Assembly: GCA_964036045.1 (NCBI GenBank)
Contig: OZ038392.1
Location: forward strand, 22,966,090 to 23,030,089
Reading direction: 5' to 3'
DNA length: 64,000 nucleotides
Origin: Eutreptiella sp. 'Long Island Sound 2002'
Lineage: Eukaryota; Euglenozoa; Euglenophyceae; Eutreptiales; Eutreptiaceae
Shown one piece after another: positions 25,077 through 38,318 of this stretch. How positions within the stretch are numbered: the stretch's first letter is position 1; each line of letters begins with the position of its first letter. The notes under the pieces are model-generated. The model did not search any database and was not told the origin of the DNA. It saw only the letters and a program-made list of their open reading frames with translations. The position numbers and the translations under genes were made by a program.

Positions 25077-26110
25077 GGAACGGTCCGGGCGTGGGAGCTG
25101 GAGGACGGGTCACGGGCGGGGATAAGGCCACGGGGCGGGCCGGCCCAGGGCCACCTGCACGTCCTTGAAGACCGTGCGGGGGCCTTGGGAAGCCGCAGTA
25201 AGGATGGCCGAGAACGCCGAATGTAGTGCGGCACACCGGGGGGGGATTACATCCCCACGGAGACCGGCCTCCAGGCTCCGTCCATTGCCACCGTAATGGA
25301 TGGCCCAGAGGCGGCGCCGATCCGGGAGATGGGGGGCAAGCCCGTGCCGGCCGAGACTGTCCAAGATGATCACGTCATAGGTCTCCGGTCCTATTTCCCG
25401 TCGTACGGCCGGTGGAATTTGGTTTGTCTCGTTGTACACATACAGGACTCGGTACGGACTGCACTTGTCCCGGGCGGAATTGGCGGTCTTCACCTTGGGG
25501 GCCAGGAGGAGGTCTCCTGACAGCCACAGGCCCAGGATGACGTCCCAGGCTGGCCACCTGGGCGACCCAGGCGTTGGGGCCCAGTTGGCCACGTGACACC
25601 ACGCCTGCGGAGGGCGGCCGGCGAGAGACTGGTTCACGGGGACCCTCGTCAGGGGGGAGAAGTGGTTGGCGAGAGGCAGGACAGGCACCGTGTGCCGTTT
25701 GTGTAGGAGGACGGTAGTGAGGATGACGTAGCAAAGAAGGCGACGGAGATGCGCAGGACGCAGACCCCTGTGCCGCAGGGCATCCCTGTGCGGCGGGGAG
25801 ATGGCTCCGAGACGGCCGATAGTGTAGGTGGCGATGGTGTGGTGGGCTGGGGAGCCTTCCACAGCCAGCATGAAGGGCCCGTCGCCCCAAAGGACAAGGG
25901 TACCCCAAGCAGTGGGCGTACGGTGGCGCCAGGCACGACACCTCTGGGAGAGCCGGGCTGCAAGCCACCGATGGTAGTGGGCGTGGAGGAGCGGGTCAAG
26001 CGGGCAGGAGAGGATGTGGTCCCTGGGGGCGGGTAGGAGGCAGAGGGGACAGGGCGTGTCCCTGGGGGGGAACGGGGAGAGGCGGATGCCGGTGACCGTG
26101 AGGTGGTCTC
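25077..26110 (-). pseudogene. 3'-end fragment of a non-LTR retrotransposon ORF2
   Basis: On the - strand one frame runs from about 26,110 to 25,110. Near its start it has RDTPCPLCLLPAPRDHILSC, a C-x2-C-x7-H-x3-C knuckle of the kind found at the C-terminus of many LINE ORF2 proteins. About 290 further residues without a recognised domain follow. There is no reverse transcriptase here, so this is probably a 5'-truncated insertion, the common fate of such elements. It does not obviously match the end of the larger LINE at 39-46 kb, so it may be another family. The fragment is fused directly to the X spacer on its 3' side. Confidence 0.6.
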
Positions 26111-26710
26111 CCCATCAGCTATGGGTATAGTAACCCAATGGGCTATCAGACTTCAGACTTCAGATTTTTATGGGCCATCACCCCCAACCCCCAACCCCCC
26201 AAGCCCCCCATGATAGGCCTTTGCCCCCCCCCCCCCAATATCACACTTGTGCTTTGCCCCCCATATCAGACTTGGCTCCCCCCCCCTTTTCTCTTGCCCA
26301 ATTCTGCACCTTGCTTCCTTTGCAGACCATGACCGTAGGCATGAACTAGGTATGTGAATAACAACAGGGTCAGTTTTGCTGGTGGGCTACCCCAACGCTC
26401 AACCCGAAACCCCCCATCAGGCTTTTATCCCCCCCCCCCACCCTGTCCGCAAAAAAAAAACGCAAAAAAAATTAATTATTGGCTTCACGCCTTACGCAAA
26501 AATGGGTTCCGCAAAAAAAATTGCAAAAATAAAATAATTTTTGCCCCTGCCCCCCTTTTTGCAAGAATGCCAGAATCGCGGGAGAGTTTGCCCCACTGCT
26601 TGTTGTCCCCCTCTTCCGTGTCTCATGCCCCGTTCTGCACCTTGCTTTGCTTTCAGAGAATGATGTATCCAAGATTGTGACAAGTGTTACAATACCGTGC
26701 GACGCACGGT
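26111..26710 (+). other. C-rich low-complexity DNA with possible short exons
   Basis: The stretch has repeated CCCCCC and A/T homopolymers. Two splice-like contexts are visible: gcttcctttgcag at 26,325 followed by 24 bases and then gtatgtg, and gctttgctttcag at about 26,656. No protein homology is recognised, so exons are only suspected. Confidence 0.3.
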
Positions 26711-26893
26711 AGTGGAATTTGGCTGCTAATGTGCCCCAACGCAGATAAAGGGGCTAGTTTGGGCCGTGGATATTTGAATGTGGTTGCTGATGTGCCCCAA
26801 TGCAGATAAAGGGGCTAGTTCGGGACGTGCATATTTGAATGTGGCTGTTGATGTGCCCCAAAGCAGATAAAGGGGCTAGTTCAGGATATCGCG
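26711..26893 (+). repeat. 61-bp tandem repeat, three copies
   Basis: GTGCCCCAA(C/T/A)GCAGATAAA followed by GGGGCTAGTT starts at 26,731, 26,792 and 26,853, 61 bp apart. A TATTTGAATGTGG segment lies in each interval. Confidence 0.9.
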
Positions 26894-26944
26894 TTGCCAG
26901 TCTTTTTGTGATTGCAATTTGTTTGTTGGTTGTTGGTACGAAGG

Positions 26945-27165
26945 AGTTTTAGTACATTTCGGGGGGTTTTTTAGTACATTTCGGGGGGTTTTTTAGTACA
27001 GTTAGGGGGGTTTTTTAGTACAGTTAGGGGGGTTTTTTAGTACAGTTAGGGGGTTTTTTTAGTACATTTGGGGGGGTTTTTTAGTGCATTTCAGGGGATC
27101 TTTTAGTACATTTCCGGGGGTTTTGTAGTACGTTTTGGGGGGCTTTTTAGTACATTTCGGGGTAT
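26945..27165 (+). repeat. About 25-bp TTTTTTAGTACA(G/T)TT..GGGGGG tandem repeat
   Basis: About nine copies of TTTTAGTACA followed by GTTAGGGGGG or TTTCGGGGGG are visible. Confidence 0.9.
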
Positions 27166-28030
27166 TTTCGGGGCAATGTGAGCCCTGAATCTCAGTCCAG
27201 GGAGACAGGCGATGCAGGGTCATGGAAGCACATGTGATTGTACATTCATTGTTTTGCTTCACATTGCTCTGTGTATGTGTTTTGCATTCTTTGTGTGTCT
27301 GCCTGGAGGGGCATTCTGCTTTGCTTCACACCCCCTGATTTCAGTGGGGTCCCCCATTTAGTGTGGGGGACCCAATTTTTCCATTGTCTACCGTCTACGG
27401 TCTACCCCCCTCTCCCCGCTCTCGACTCTTCCCCTCTTTTTTTCAATGAAACGGGGGCCCGTAGCAGTGTCTCTTCTGCCAAAAACGATTTTTTTTGCAG
27501 GTGCGCCTGCTATTTTCCACATGGCATTTTTTTTTTCTGTCAGTTAAACGACACTGTCTGCAGGGTTGGTGCCTGGGTGGGGTGCAAGGGGTTCTTCGCC
27601 GGGTGTCGGGGGCCCGAGAGGACGCCCAAGCACCAGAGAGTCAAGGAGAGCGAGGTTGAGGGGTACATTGTCCTACCTAAAAGATTAGGCACCCCTACGA
27701 GCCTCTCGGTCCCTCCCCTGCCGGCAACCCCTCCTGCTTCGGCTTTCTCAAGGCTTTGGTTAGGGAAAAACCCAGAAAAGGACACAGAGGACAGAATCAC
27801 TGAGCAGAGCTGTCCCGCCCCCCCCCCCCCTCTCCCCACATTTGCAACTATTGAGTTGTCCTTGTTTGTACACCCCCCTTCTCCACCTTGCTTCATTTCC
27901 AGATAATATGTCCTGATTCAGGGAGGAAGGATGAGGGAATCGGTGATTATGAGGGTGCCAGCCAGGGATTTCGAGATGAATTTGCCAGTACAGTAAGTAG
28001 TACACTAGTTTCATTGAGTCATGGACACAT
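27166..28030 (+). other. Intergenic or intronic stretch with one candidate exon
   Basis: A candidate exon lies at about 27,903-27,991: acceptor gcttcatttccag|ATA and a consensus donor gtaagt. One frame across it reads IICPDSGRKDEGIGDYEGAS with no stop. The rest holds a poly-C run and T runs. No family is recognised, so it is not called as a gene. Confidence 0.3.
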
Positions 28031-28032
28031 TT

Positions 28033-28250
28033 GTGATGTGATGTGATGTGGTGATGTGATGTGATGTGATGTGATGTGATGTAATGTGATGTGATGTGAT
28101 GTGATGTGATGTGATGTGATGTGATGTGATGTGATGTGATGTGATGTGATGTGATGTGATGAGATGTGATGTGATGTGATGTGATGTGATGTCATGTCAT
28201 GTCATGTCATGTCATGTCATGTCATGTGATGTGATGTGATGTGATGTGAT
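28033..28250 (+). repeat. (GTGAT)n pentanucleotide array
   Basis: The array is almost pure GTGAT, with a block of GTCAT variants near 28,193-28,226 and single-base variants elsewhere. Confidence 0.95.
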
Positions 28251-28844
28251 GCGGGACCCCCAACAACATCGCTTACGGCAACGAGCGTGTGGCCGCCGCA
28301 GTGTTGTGTTCACCATCCACAAGGTGAACGAGGCGCGGACAGTGCCGCGTGGCAGGCTGAACGAGGCCGGCACACAACAGGAGCTGAGTGTGGCGCAGGG
28401 GGCGTATGCGCAACTGCACGCCGTTCGTTGTTTGTGTCTCTGTTTCTGGGGAGCAGGACTTCAAGGTCCGTGAGTCGGATTTCGTAGGCAAGAGCGCGGA
28501 GCTTTGGAAGTTTGACACCTTGGAAAAGCCTGCGGCAAAGTCAGTTTTTTGTACTCTGGACAGTACCCGCAAAGTTTGTGGTCCCAACACTGCGGGACGC
28601 CCGACAACATCGCTTACGGCAACGAGCGTGTGGCCGCCACAGTGTTGTGTTCACCATCCACAAGGTGAACGAGGCGCAGACAGTGCCGCGTGGCAGGCTG
28701 ATCGAGGCACAGCAGGAGCTAAGTGTGGCGCAGGGGGCGTATGCGCAACTGCTGCGCGCCGGTGATGCTCTCAGCGAGGCCGAGGCCTCAACCACTGTGG
28801 ATTTGGCACTACACGGTGAGGATACCTCTCAGACTGCAGTGTAG
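28251..28844 (+). pseudogene. Unidentified gene-like fragment with a 341-bp duplication
   Basis: Two copies of a segment of about 165 bp start at 28,251 and 28,592. In one frame both read VFTIHKVNEA, TVPRGRL, EA, QQELSVAQGAYAQL. The copies differ by a 6-bp (two-codon) indel, which keeps the frame and hints at coding origin. The second copy continues LLRAGDALSEAEASTTVDLALHG before a stop at 28,844. Between the copies another frame reads DFKVRESDFVGKSAELWKFD. I do not recognise the family. It could be a tandemly duplicated exon of a host gene or a decayed mobile element. Confidence 0.35.
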
Positions 28845-29054
28845 CGGGCCTTGGTTTCCGTTTGTGTTGGATCGCTTGGATTACCTTGTGTCCAGGATTC
28901 TGAAATTACTGGTGCCACCACTGCTTCTCTCGCACACTCACTTCCAAGCTGGCAGATACACTGCAGTGCTTGACTGGAATCAGTTCCAAAGCAAGTCCCG
29001 ACCGTAGTGGTCAAGTCAAGTGGGCCGCGGCTTTGGGTGCTGTGGTTGTTATTG
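28845..29054 (+). other. Short unique stretch before the 41-bp satellite
   Basis: No ORF, RNA or repeat is recognised. Confidence 0.5.
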
Positions 29055-32000
29055 TACCCCTCCGTGAATTATTTACCCCCCTCCGTGAATTATTTTACCC
29101 CTCCGTGAATTGTTTACCCCCCTCCGTGAATTATTTTACCCCTCCGTGAATTATTTACCCCCCTCCGTGAATTATTTTACCCCTCCGTGAATTGTTTACC
29201 CCCCTCCGTGAATTATTTTACCCCTCCGTGAATTGTTTACCCCCCTCCGTGAATTATTTTACCCCTCCGTGAATTATTTACCCCCCTCCGTGAATTATTT
29301 TACCCCTCCGTGAATTATTTACCCCCCTCCGTGAATTATTTGACCCCTCCGTGAATTATTTTACCCCTCTGTGAATTATTTACCCCCCTCCGTGAATTAT
29401 TTTACCCCTCTGTGAATTATTTACCCCCCTCCGTGAATTATTTGACCCCTCCGTGAATTATTTACCCCCCTCCGTGAATTATTTGACCCCTCTGCGAATT
29501 GTTTACCCCCCTCCGAAAATTATTTTACCCCTCCGTGAATTGTTTGCCCCCCTCCGTGAATTATTTACCCCCCTCCGTGAATGATTTCACCCCTCCGTGA
29601 ATTATTTACCCCCCTCCGTGAATTATTGGACCCCTCCGTGCATTATTTACCCCCCTCCGTGAATTATTTGACCCCTCTGTGAATTATTTACCCCCCTCCG
29701 TGAGTTATTTTACCCCTCCGTGAATTGTTTACCCCCCTCCGTGAATTCTTTTACCCCTCTGTGAATTATTTACCCCCCCTCCGTGAATTATTTGACCCCT
29801 CCGTGAATCATTCACCCCCCTCCGTGAATTATTTCACCCCTCCGTGAATTATTTACCCCCCTCCGTGAATTATTTGACCCCTCTGTGAATCATTTACCCC
29901 CCTCCGTGAATGATTTCACCCCTCCGTGAATTATTTGCCCCCCTCCGTGAATTATTTTACCCCTCCTTGAATTATTTACCCACCTCCGTGAATTATTTGA
30001 CCCCTCTGTGAATTGTTTACCCCCCTCCGTGCATTATTTCACCCCTCCGTGAATTATTTACCCCCCTCCGTGAATTATTTGACCCCTCTGTGAATTGTTT
30101 ACCCCCCTCCGTGAATTATTTCACCCCTCCGTGAATTATTTACACCCCTCCGTGAATTATTTCACCCCTCTGTGAATTGTTTACACCCCTCCGTGAATTA
30201 TTTCACCCCTCTGTGAATTGTTTACCCCCCTCCATGAATTATTTCACCCCTCTGTGAATTATTTACCCCCCTCCGTGAATTATTTCACCCCTCCGTGAAT
30301 TGTTTACCCCCCTCCGTGAATTATTTGACCCCTCTGTGCATTATTTACCCCCCTCCGTGAATTATTTCACCCCTCCGTGAATTATTTACCCCCCTCCGTG
30401 GATTATTTTACCCCTCCGTGAATTATTTACCCCCCTCCGTGAATTATTTGACCCCTCCGTGAATTGTTTACCCCCCTCCGTGAATTATTTCACCCCTCCG
30501 TGAATTATTTACCCCCCTCCGTGCATTATTTTACCCCTCCGTGACTTATTTACCCCCCTCCGTGAATGATTTCACCCCTCCGTGAATTATTTACCCCCCT
30601 CCGTGAATTATTGGACCCCTCCGTGAATTATTTACCCCCCTCCGTGAATTATTTTACCCCTCCGTGAATTATTTACCCCCCTCCGTGAATTATTTCACCC
30701 CTCCGTGAATTATTTACCCCCCTCCGTGAATTATTTCACCCCTCCGTGAATTGTTTGCCTCCCTCCGTGAGTTATTTTACCCCTCCGTGAATTGTTTACC
30801 CCCCTCCGTGAATTATTTCACCCCTCCGTGAATTATTTACCCCCCTCCGTGAATTATTTCACCCCTCCGTGAATTATTTACCCCCCTCCGTGGATTATTT
30901 TACCCCTCCGTGAATTATTTATTCCCCTCCGTGAATTATTTGACCCCTCCGTGAATTGTTTACCCCCCTCCGTGAATTATTTCACCCCTCCGTGAATTAT
31001 TTACCCCCCTCCGTGAATTATTTGACCACTCTGTGAATTGTTTAGCCCCCTCCGTGAATTATTTCACCCCTCCGTGAATTATTTACACCCCTCCGTGAAT
31101 TATTTCACCCCTCTGTGAATTGTTTACCCCCCTCCGTGAATTATTTCACCCCTCCGTGAATTATTTACCCCCCTCCGTGAATTATTTGACCCCTCTGTGA
31201 ATTGTTTAGCCCCCTCCGTGAATTATTTCACCCCTCCGTGAATTATTTCACCCCCCTCCGTGAATTATTTGACCCCTCCGTGAATTGTTTACCCCCCTCC
31301 GTGAATTATTTTACCCCTCTGTGAATTATTTACCCCCCTCCGTGAATTGTTTGACCCCTCCGTGAATTATTTACCCCCCTCCGTGAATTATTTCACCCCT
31401 CCGTGAATTATTTACCCCCCTCCGTGAATTATTTGACCCCTCTGTGAATTATTCACCCCCCTCCGTGAATTATTTCACCCCTCCGTGAATTATTTACCCC
31501 CCTCCGTGGATTATTTTACCCCTCCGTGAATTATTTATTCCCCTCCGTGAATTATTTGACCCCTCCGTGAATTGTTTACCCCCCTCCGTGAATGATTTCA
31601 CCCCTCCGTGAATTATTTACCCCCCTCCGTGAATTATTTGACCCCTCTGTGAATTGTTTAGCCCCCTCCGTGAATTATTTCACCCCTCCGTGAATTATTT
31701 ACACCCCTCCGTGAATTATTTCACCCCTCTGTGAATTGTTTACCCCCCTCCGTGAATTATTTCACCCCTCCGTGAATTATTTACCCCCCTCCGTGAATTA
31801 TTTGACCCCTCTGTGAATTGTTTAGCCCCCTCCGTGAATTATTTCACCCCTCCGTGAATTATTTCACCCCTCTGTGAATTGTTTACCCCCCTCCGTGAAT
31901 TATTTGACCCCTCCGTCAATTATTTATCCCCCTCTATGAATTATTTCACCCCTCCGTGAATTATTTACCCCCCTCCGTGAATTATTTCACCCCTCCGTGA

Positions 32001-35000
32001 ATTATTTACCCCCCTCCGTGAATTATTTCACCCCTCCGTGAATTATTTACCCCCCTCTGTGAATTATTTCACCCCTCCGTGAATTATTTACCCCCCTCCA
32101 TGAATCATTTCACCCCTCTGTGAATTATTTACCCCCCTCCGTGAATTATTTGACCCCTCTGTGAATTGTTTACCCCCCTCCGTGAATTATTTTACCCCTC
32201 CGTGAATTATTTACCCCCCTCCGTGAATTATTTTACCCCTCCGTGAATTATTTACCCCCCTCCGTGAATTATTTTACCCCTCCGTGAATTATTTACCCCC
32301 CTCCGTGAATTATTTTACCCCTCCGTGAATTATTTACCCCCCTCCGTGAATTATTTCACCCCTCCGTGAATTATTTACCCCCCTCTGTGAATTATTTGAC
32401 CCCTCTGTGAATTGTTTACCCCCCTCCGTGAATTATTTCACCCCTCCGTGAATTATTTACACCCCTCCGTGAATTATTTCACCCCTCTGTGAATTGTTTA
32501 CCCCCCTCCGTGAATTATTTTACCCCTCCGTGAATTGTTTACCCCCCTCCGTGAATTATTTGACCCCTCTGTGAATTGTTTACCCCCCTCCGTGAATTAT
32601 TTGACCCCTCCGTGAATTATTTACCCCCCTCCGTGAATTATTTCACCCCTCCGTGAATTGTTTACACCCCTCCGTGAATTTTTTGACCCCTCCGTCAATT
32701 ATTTACCCCCCTCCATGAATTATTTCAACCCTCCGTGAATTATTTACCCCCCTCCGTGAATTATTTCACCCCTCCGTGAATTATTTACCCCCTCCGTGAA
32801 TTATTTCACCCCTCCGTGAAATATTTACCCCCCTCCGTGAATTATTTGACCCCTCCGTGAATTATTTACCCCCCTCCGTGAATTATTTCACCCCTCTGTG
32901 AATTATTTACCCCCCTCCGTGAATTATTTTACCCCTCCGAGAATTATTTACCCCCCTCCGTGAATTATTTTACCCCTCCGTGAATTAGTTACCCCCCTCC
33001 GTGAATTGTTTACCCCCCTCCGTGAATTATTTTACCCCTCCGTGAATTATTTACCCCCCTCCGTGAATTATTTCACCCCTCCGTGAATTGTTTACCCCCC
33101 TCCGTGAATTATTTGACCCCTGCGTGAATTATTTACCCCCCTTCGTGAATTATTTCACCCCTCCGTGAATTATTTACCCCCCTCCGTGAATTATTTTACC
33201 CCTCCGTGAATTATTTACCCCCCTCCGTGAATTATTTTACCCCTCCGTGAATTATTTACCCCCCTCCGTGAATTGTTTACCCCCCTCCGTGAATTCTTTT
33301 ACCCCTCCGTGAATTATTTACCCCCCTCCGTGAATTATTTCACCCCTCCGTGAATTGTTTACCCCCCTCCGTGAATTATTTGACCCCTCCGTGAATTATT
33401 TACCCCCCTCCGTGAATTATTTCACCCCTCTGTGAATTATTTACCCCCCTCCGTGAATTATTTTACCCCTCCGTGAATTATTTACCCCCCTCCGTGAATT
33501 ATTTTACCCCTCCGTGAATTATTTACCCCCCTCCGTGAATTGTTTACCCCCCTCCGTGAATTCTTTTACCCCTCCGTGAATTATTTACCCCCCTCGGTGA
33601 ATTATTTCACCCCTCCGTGAATTATTTACCCCCCTCCGTGAATTATTTGACCCCTCCGTGAATTGTTTACCCCCCTCCGTGAATTATTTTACCCCTCCGT
33701 GAATTATTTACCCCCCTCCGTGAATTATTTTACCCCTCCGTGAAGTATTTAACCCCCTCCGTGAATTGTTTACCCCCCTCCGTGAATTCTTTTACCCCTC
33801 CGTGAATTATTTACCCCCCTCCGTGAATTATTTCACCCCTCCGTGAATTATTTACCCCCCTCCGTGAATTATTTCACCCCTCCGTGAATTGTTTACCCCC
33901 CTCCGTGAATTATTTGACCCCTGCGTGAATTATTTACCCCCCTTCGTGAATTATTTCACCCCTCCGTGAATTATTTACCCCCCTCCGTGAATTATTTGAC
34001 CCCTCTGTGAATCGTTTACCCCCCTCCGTGAGTTATTTTACCCCTCCGTTAATTATTTACCCCCCTCCGTGAATTATTTTACCCCTCCGTGAATTATTTA
34101 CCCCCCTCCGTGAATTATTTTACCCCTCCGTGAATTGTTTACCCCCCTCCGTGAATTATTTCACCCCTCCGTGAATTATTTACCCCCCTCCGTGAATTAT
34201 TTCACCCCTCCGTGAATTATTTGACCCCTCTGCGAATTGTTTACCCCCCTCCGTGAATTGTTTACCCCCCTCCGTGAATTATTTACCCCCCTCCGTGAAT
34301 TATTTCACCCCTCTGTGAATTATTTACCCCCCTCCGTGAATTATTTGACCCCTCTGCGAATTGTTTACCCCCCTCCATGAATTATTTTACCCCTGCGTGA
34401 ATTATTTACCCCCCTCCGTGAATTATTTTACCCCTCCGTGAATTATTTACCCCCCTCCGTGACTTATTTCACCCCTCCGTGAATCATTTACCCCCCTCCG
34501 TGGATTATTTTACCCCTCCGTGAATTATTTACCCCCCTCCGTGAATTATTTGACCCCTCCGTGAATTGTTTACCCCCCTCCGTGAATTATTTTACCCCTC
34601 CGTGAATTATTTACCCCCCTCCGTGAATTATTTCACCCCTCCGTGAATTGTTTACCCCCCTCCGTGAATTATTTGACCCCTGCGTGAATTATTTACCCCC
34701 CTTCGTGAATTATTTCACCCCTCCGTGAATTATTTACCCCCCTCCGTGAATTATTTTACCCCTCCGTGAATTATTTACCCCCCTCCGTGAATTATTTTAC
34801 CCCTCCGTGAATTATTTACCCCCCTCCGTGAATTGTTTACCCCCCTCCGTGAATTCTTTTACCCCTCCGTGAATTATTTACCCCCCTCCGTGAATTATTT
34901 CACCCCTCCGTGAATTGTTTACCCCCCTCCGTGAATTATTTGACCCCTCCGTGAATTATTTACCCCCCTCCGTGAATTATTTGACCCCTGCGTGAATTAT

Positions 35001-38000
35001 TTACCCCCCTCCGTGAATTATTTTACCCCTCCGTGAATTATTTACCCCCCTCCGTGAATTATTTTACCCCTCCGTGAATTATTTACCCCCCTCCGTGAAT
35101 TGTTTACCCCCCTCCGTGAATTCTTTTACCCCTCCGTGAATTATTTACCCCCCTCGGTGAATTATTTCACCCCTCCGTGAATTATTTACCCCCCTCCGTG
35201 AATTATTTGACCCCTCCGTGAATTGTTTACCCCCCTCCGTGAATTATTTTACCCCTCCGTGAATTATTTACCCCCCTCCGTGAATTATTTTACCCCTCCG
35301 TGAAGTATTTAACCCCCTCCGTGAATTGTTTACCCCCCTCCGTGAATTCTTTTACCCCTCCGTGAATTATTTACCCCCCTCCGTGAATTATTTCACCCCT
35401 CCGTGAATTATTTACCCCCCTCCGTGAATTATTTCACCCCTCCGTGAATTGTTTACCCCCCTCCGTGAATTATTTGACCCCTGCGTGAATTATTTACCCC
35501 CCTTCGTGAATTATTTCACCCCTCCGTGAATTATTTACCCCCCTCCGTGAATTATTTGACCCCTCTGTGAATCGTTTACCCCCCTCCGTGAGTTATTTTA
35601 CCCCTCCGTTAATTATTTACCCCCCTCCGTGGATTCTTTTACCCCTCCGTGAATTATTTACCCCCCTCCGTGAATTATTTTACCCCTCCGTGAATTGTTT
35701 ACCCCCCTCCGTGAATTATTTCACCCCTCCGTGAATTATTTACCCCCCTCCGTGAATTATTTCACCCCTCCGTGAATTATTTGACCCCTCTGCGAATTGT
35801 TTACCCCCCTCCGTGAATTGTTTACCCCCCTCCGTGAATTATTTACCCCCCTCCGTGAATTATTTCACCCCTCTGTGAATTATTTACCCCCCTCCGTGAA
35901 TTATTTGACCCCTCTGCGAATTGTTTACCCCCCTCCGTGAATTATTTTACCCCTGCGTGAATTATTTACCCCCCTCCGTGAATTATTTTACCCCTCCGTG
36001 AATTATTTACCCCCCTCCGTGACTTATTTCACCCCTCCGTGAATCATTTACCCCCCTCCGTGAATTTTTTTACCCCTCCGTGAATTATTTACCCCCCTCC
36101 GTGAATTATTTGACCCCTCCGTGAATCGTTTACCCCCCTCCGTGAATTATTTGACCCCTCCGTGAATTATTTACCCCCCTCCGTGAATTATTTCACCCCT
36201 CCGTGAATTGTTTACCCCCCTCCGTGAATTATTTCACCCCTCCGTGAATTATTTACCCCCCTCCGTGAATTATTTGACCCCTCCGTGAATTATTTACCCC
36301 CCTCCGTGAATTATTTGACCCCTCCGTGAATTATTTACCCCCTTCTGTGAATTATTTCACCCCTCCGTGAATCATTTACCCCCCTCCGTGAATTATTTCA
36401 CCCCTCCGTGAATTGTTTACCCCCCTCCGTGAATTATTTCACCCCTCCGTGAATTATTTACCCCCCTCCGTGAATTTTTTTACCCCTCCGTGAATTATTT
36501 ACCCCCCTCCGTGAATTATTTGACCCCTCCGTGAATTGTTTACCCCCCTCCGTGAATCCTTTGACCCCTCCGTCAATTATTTACCCCCCTCCATGAATTA
36601 TTTCACCCCTCCATGAATTATTTACCCCCCTCCGTGAATTATTTCACCCCCCCGTGAATTATTTACCCCCCTCCGTGAATTATTTCACCCCTCTGTGAAT
36701 TATTTACCCCGCCCTGTGAATTATCTGACCCCTCCGTGAATTGTGTACCCCCCTCCCTGAATTATTTTACCCCTCTGTGAATTATTTACCCCCCTCCGTG
36801 AATTATTTTACCCCTCCGTGAATTATTTACCCCCTCCGTGAATTATTTTACCCCTCCGTGAATTGTTTACCCCCCTCCGTGAATTATTTTACCCCTCCGT
36901 GAATTATTTACCCCCCTCCGTGAATTATTTCACCCCTCCGTGAATTATTTACACCCCTCCGTGAATTATTTCACCCCTCCGTGAATTGTTTACCCCCCTC
37001 CGTGAATTATTTGACCCCTGCGTGAATTCTTTACCCCCCTCCGTGAATTATTTCACCCCTCCGTGAATTATTTACCCCCCTCCGTGAATTATTTGACCCC
37101 TCTGTGAATTGTTTACCCCCCTCCGTGAATTATTTTACCCCTCCGTGAATTATTTACCCCCCTCCGTGAATTATTTTACCCCTCCGTGAATTATTTACCC
37201 CCCTCCGTGAATTATTTTACCCCTCCGTGAATTATTTACCCCCCTCCGTGAATTATTTCACCCCTCCGTGAATTGTTTACCCCCCTCCGTGAATTATTTA
37301 CCCCCCTCCGTGAATTATTCTACCACTCTGTGAATTGTTTACCCCCCTCCGTGAATTATTTTACCCCTCCGTGAATTATTTACCCCCCTCCGTGAATTAT
37401 TTCACCCCTCCGTGAATTATTTACCCCCCTCCGTGAATTATTTGACCCCTCTGTGAATTATTTACCCCCCTCCGTGAATTATTTCACCCCTCCGTGAATT
37501 ATTTACCCCCCTCCGTGAATTATTTCACCCCTCCGTGAATTATTTACCCCCCTCCGTGAATTATTTCACCCCTCCGTGAATTATTTACCCCCCTCCGTGA
37601 ATTATTTCACCCCTCCGTGAATTATTTACCCCCCTCCGTGAATTATTTGACCCCTCTGTGAATTCTTTACCCCCCTCCGTGAATTATTTCACCCCTCCGT
37701 GAATTATTTACACCCCTCCGTGAATTATTTCACCCCTCCGTGAATTGTTTACCCCCCTCCGTGAATTATTTGACCCCTCCGTGAATTATTTACCCCCCTC
37801 CATGAATTATTTCACCCCTCCGTGAATTATTTACCCCCCTCCGTGAATTATTTGACCCCTCTGTGAATTATTTACCCCCCTCCGTGAATTATTTCACCCC
37901 TCCGTGAATTGTTTACCCCCCTCCGTGAATTATTTAACCCCTCTGTGAATTATTTACCCCCCTCCGTGAATTATTTCACCCCTCCGTGAATTATTTACAC

Positions 38001-38318
38001 CCCTCCGTGAATTATTTTACCCCTCGGTGAATTATTTGACCCCTTTGTGAATTATTTACCCCCCTCTGTGAATGATTTCACCCCTCCGTGAATTGTTTAC
38101 CCCCCTCCGTGAATTATTTGACCCCTCCGTGAATTATTTACCCCCCTCTGTGAATTATTTCACTCCTCCGTGAATTGTTTACCCCCCTCCGTGAATTATT
38201 TGACCCCTCCGTGAATTATTTACCCCCCTCCTTGAATTATTTGACCCCTCCGTGAATTATTTAACCCCCTCCATGAATTATTTGACCCCTCCGTGAATTA
38301 TTTGACCCCTGTCTGTGT
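29055..38318. repeat. 41-bp dimeric satellite array (about 9.3 kb)
   Basis: Each dimer is a 20-bp half (ACCCCTCCGTGAATTATTT plus one variable base) and a 21-bp half (ACCCCCCTCCGTGAATTATT plus T). Roughly 225 dimers are present. Variants at fixed sites (CTCTG for CTCCG, GTTT for ATTT, T/G/C before ACCCC) mark local families. The array is stop-rich and holds no gene. Confidence 0.96.
33100..36060. repeat. 1,560-bp segmental duplication within the 41-bp satellite
   Basis: Rare variants recur exactly 1,560 bp apart. CTGCGTGAATTATTT followed by ACCCCCCTTCGTG occurs near 33,119 and 34,679, and near 33,920 and 35,480. CCCTCGGTGAATT occurs near 33,592 and 35,152. GAAGTATTTAACCCC occurs near 33,742 and 35,302. 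Long stretches between these markers are identical. This is a block of about 38 dimers copied in tandem. Confidence 0.88.

Noticed and set aside
27238-27906. A 222-residue + strand ORF
   Set aside because: Compositionally low-complexity, spans homopolymers and apparent splice sites, and shows no family resemblance.
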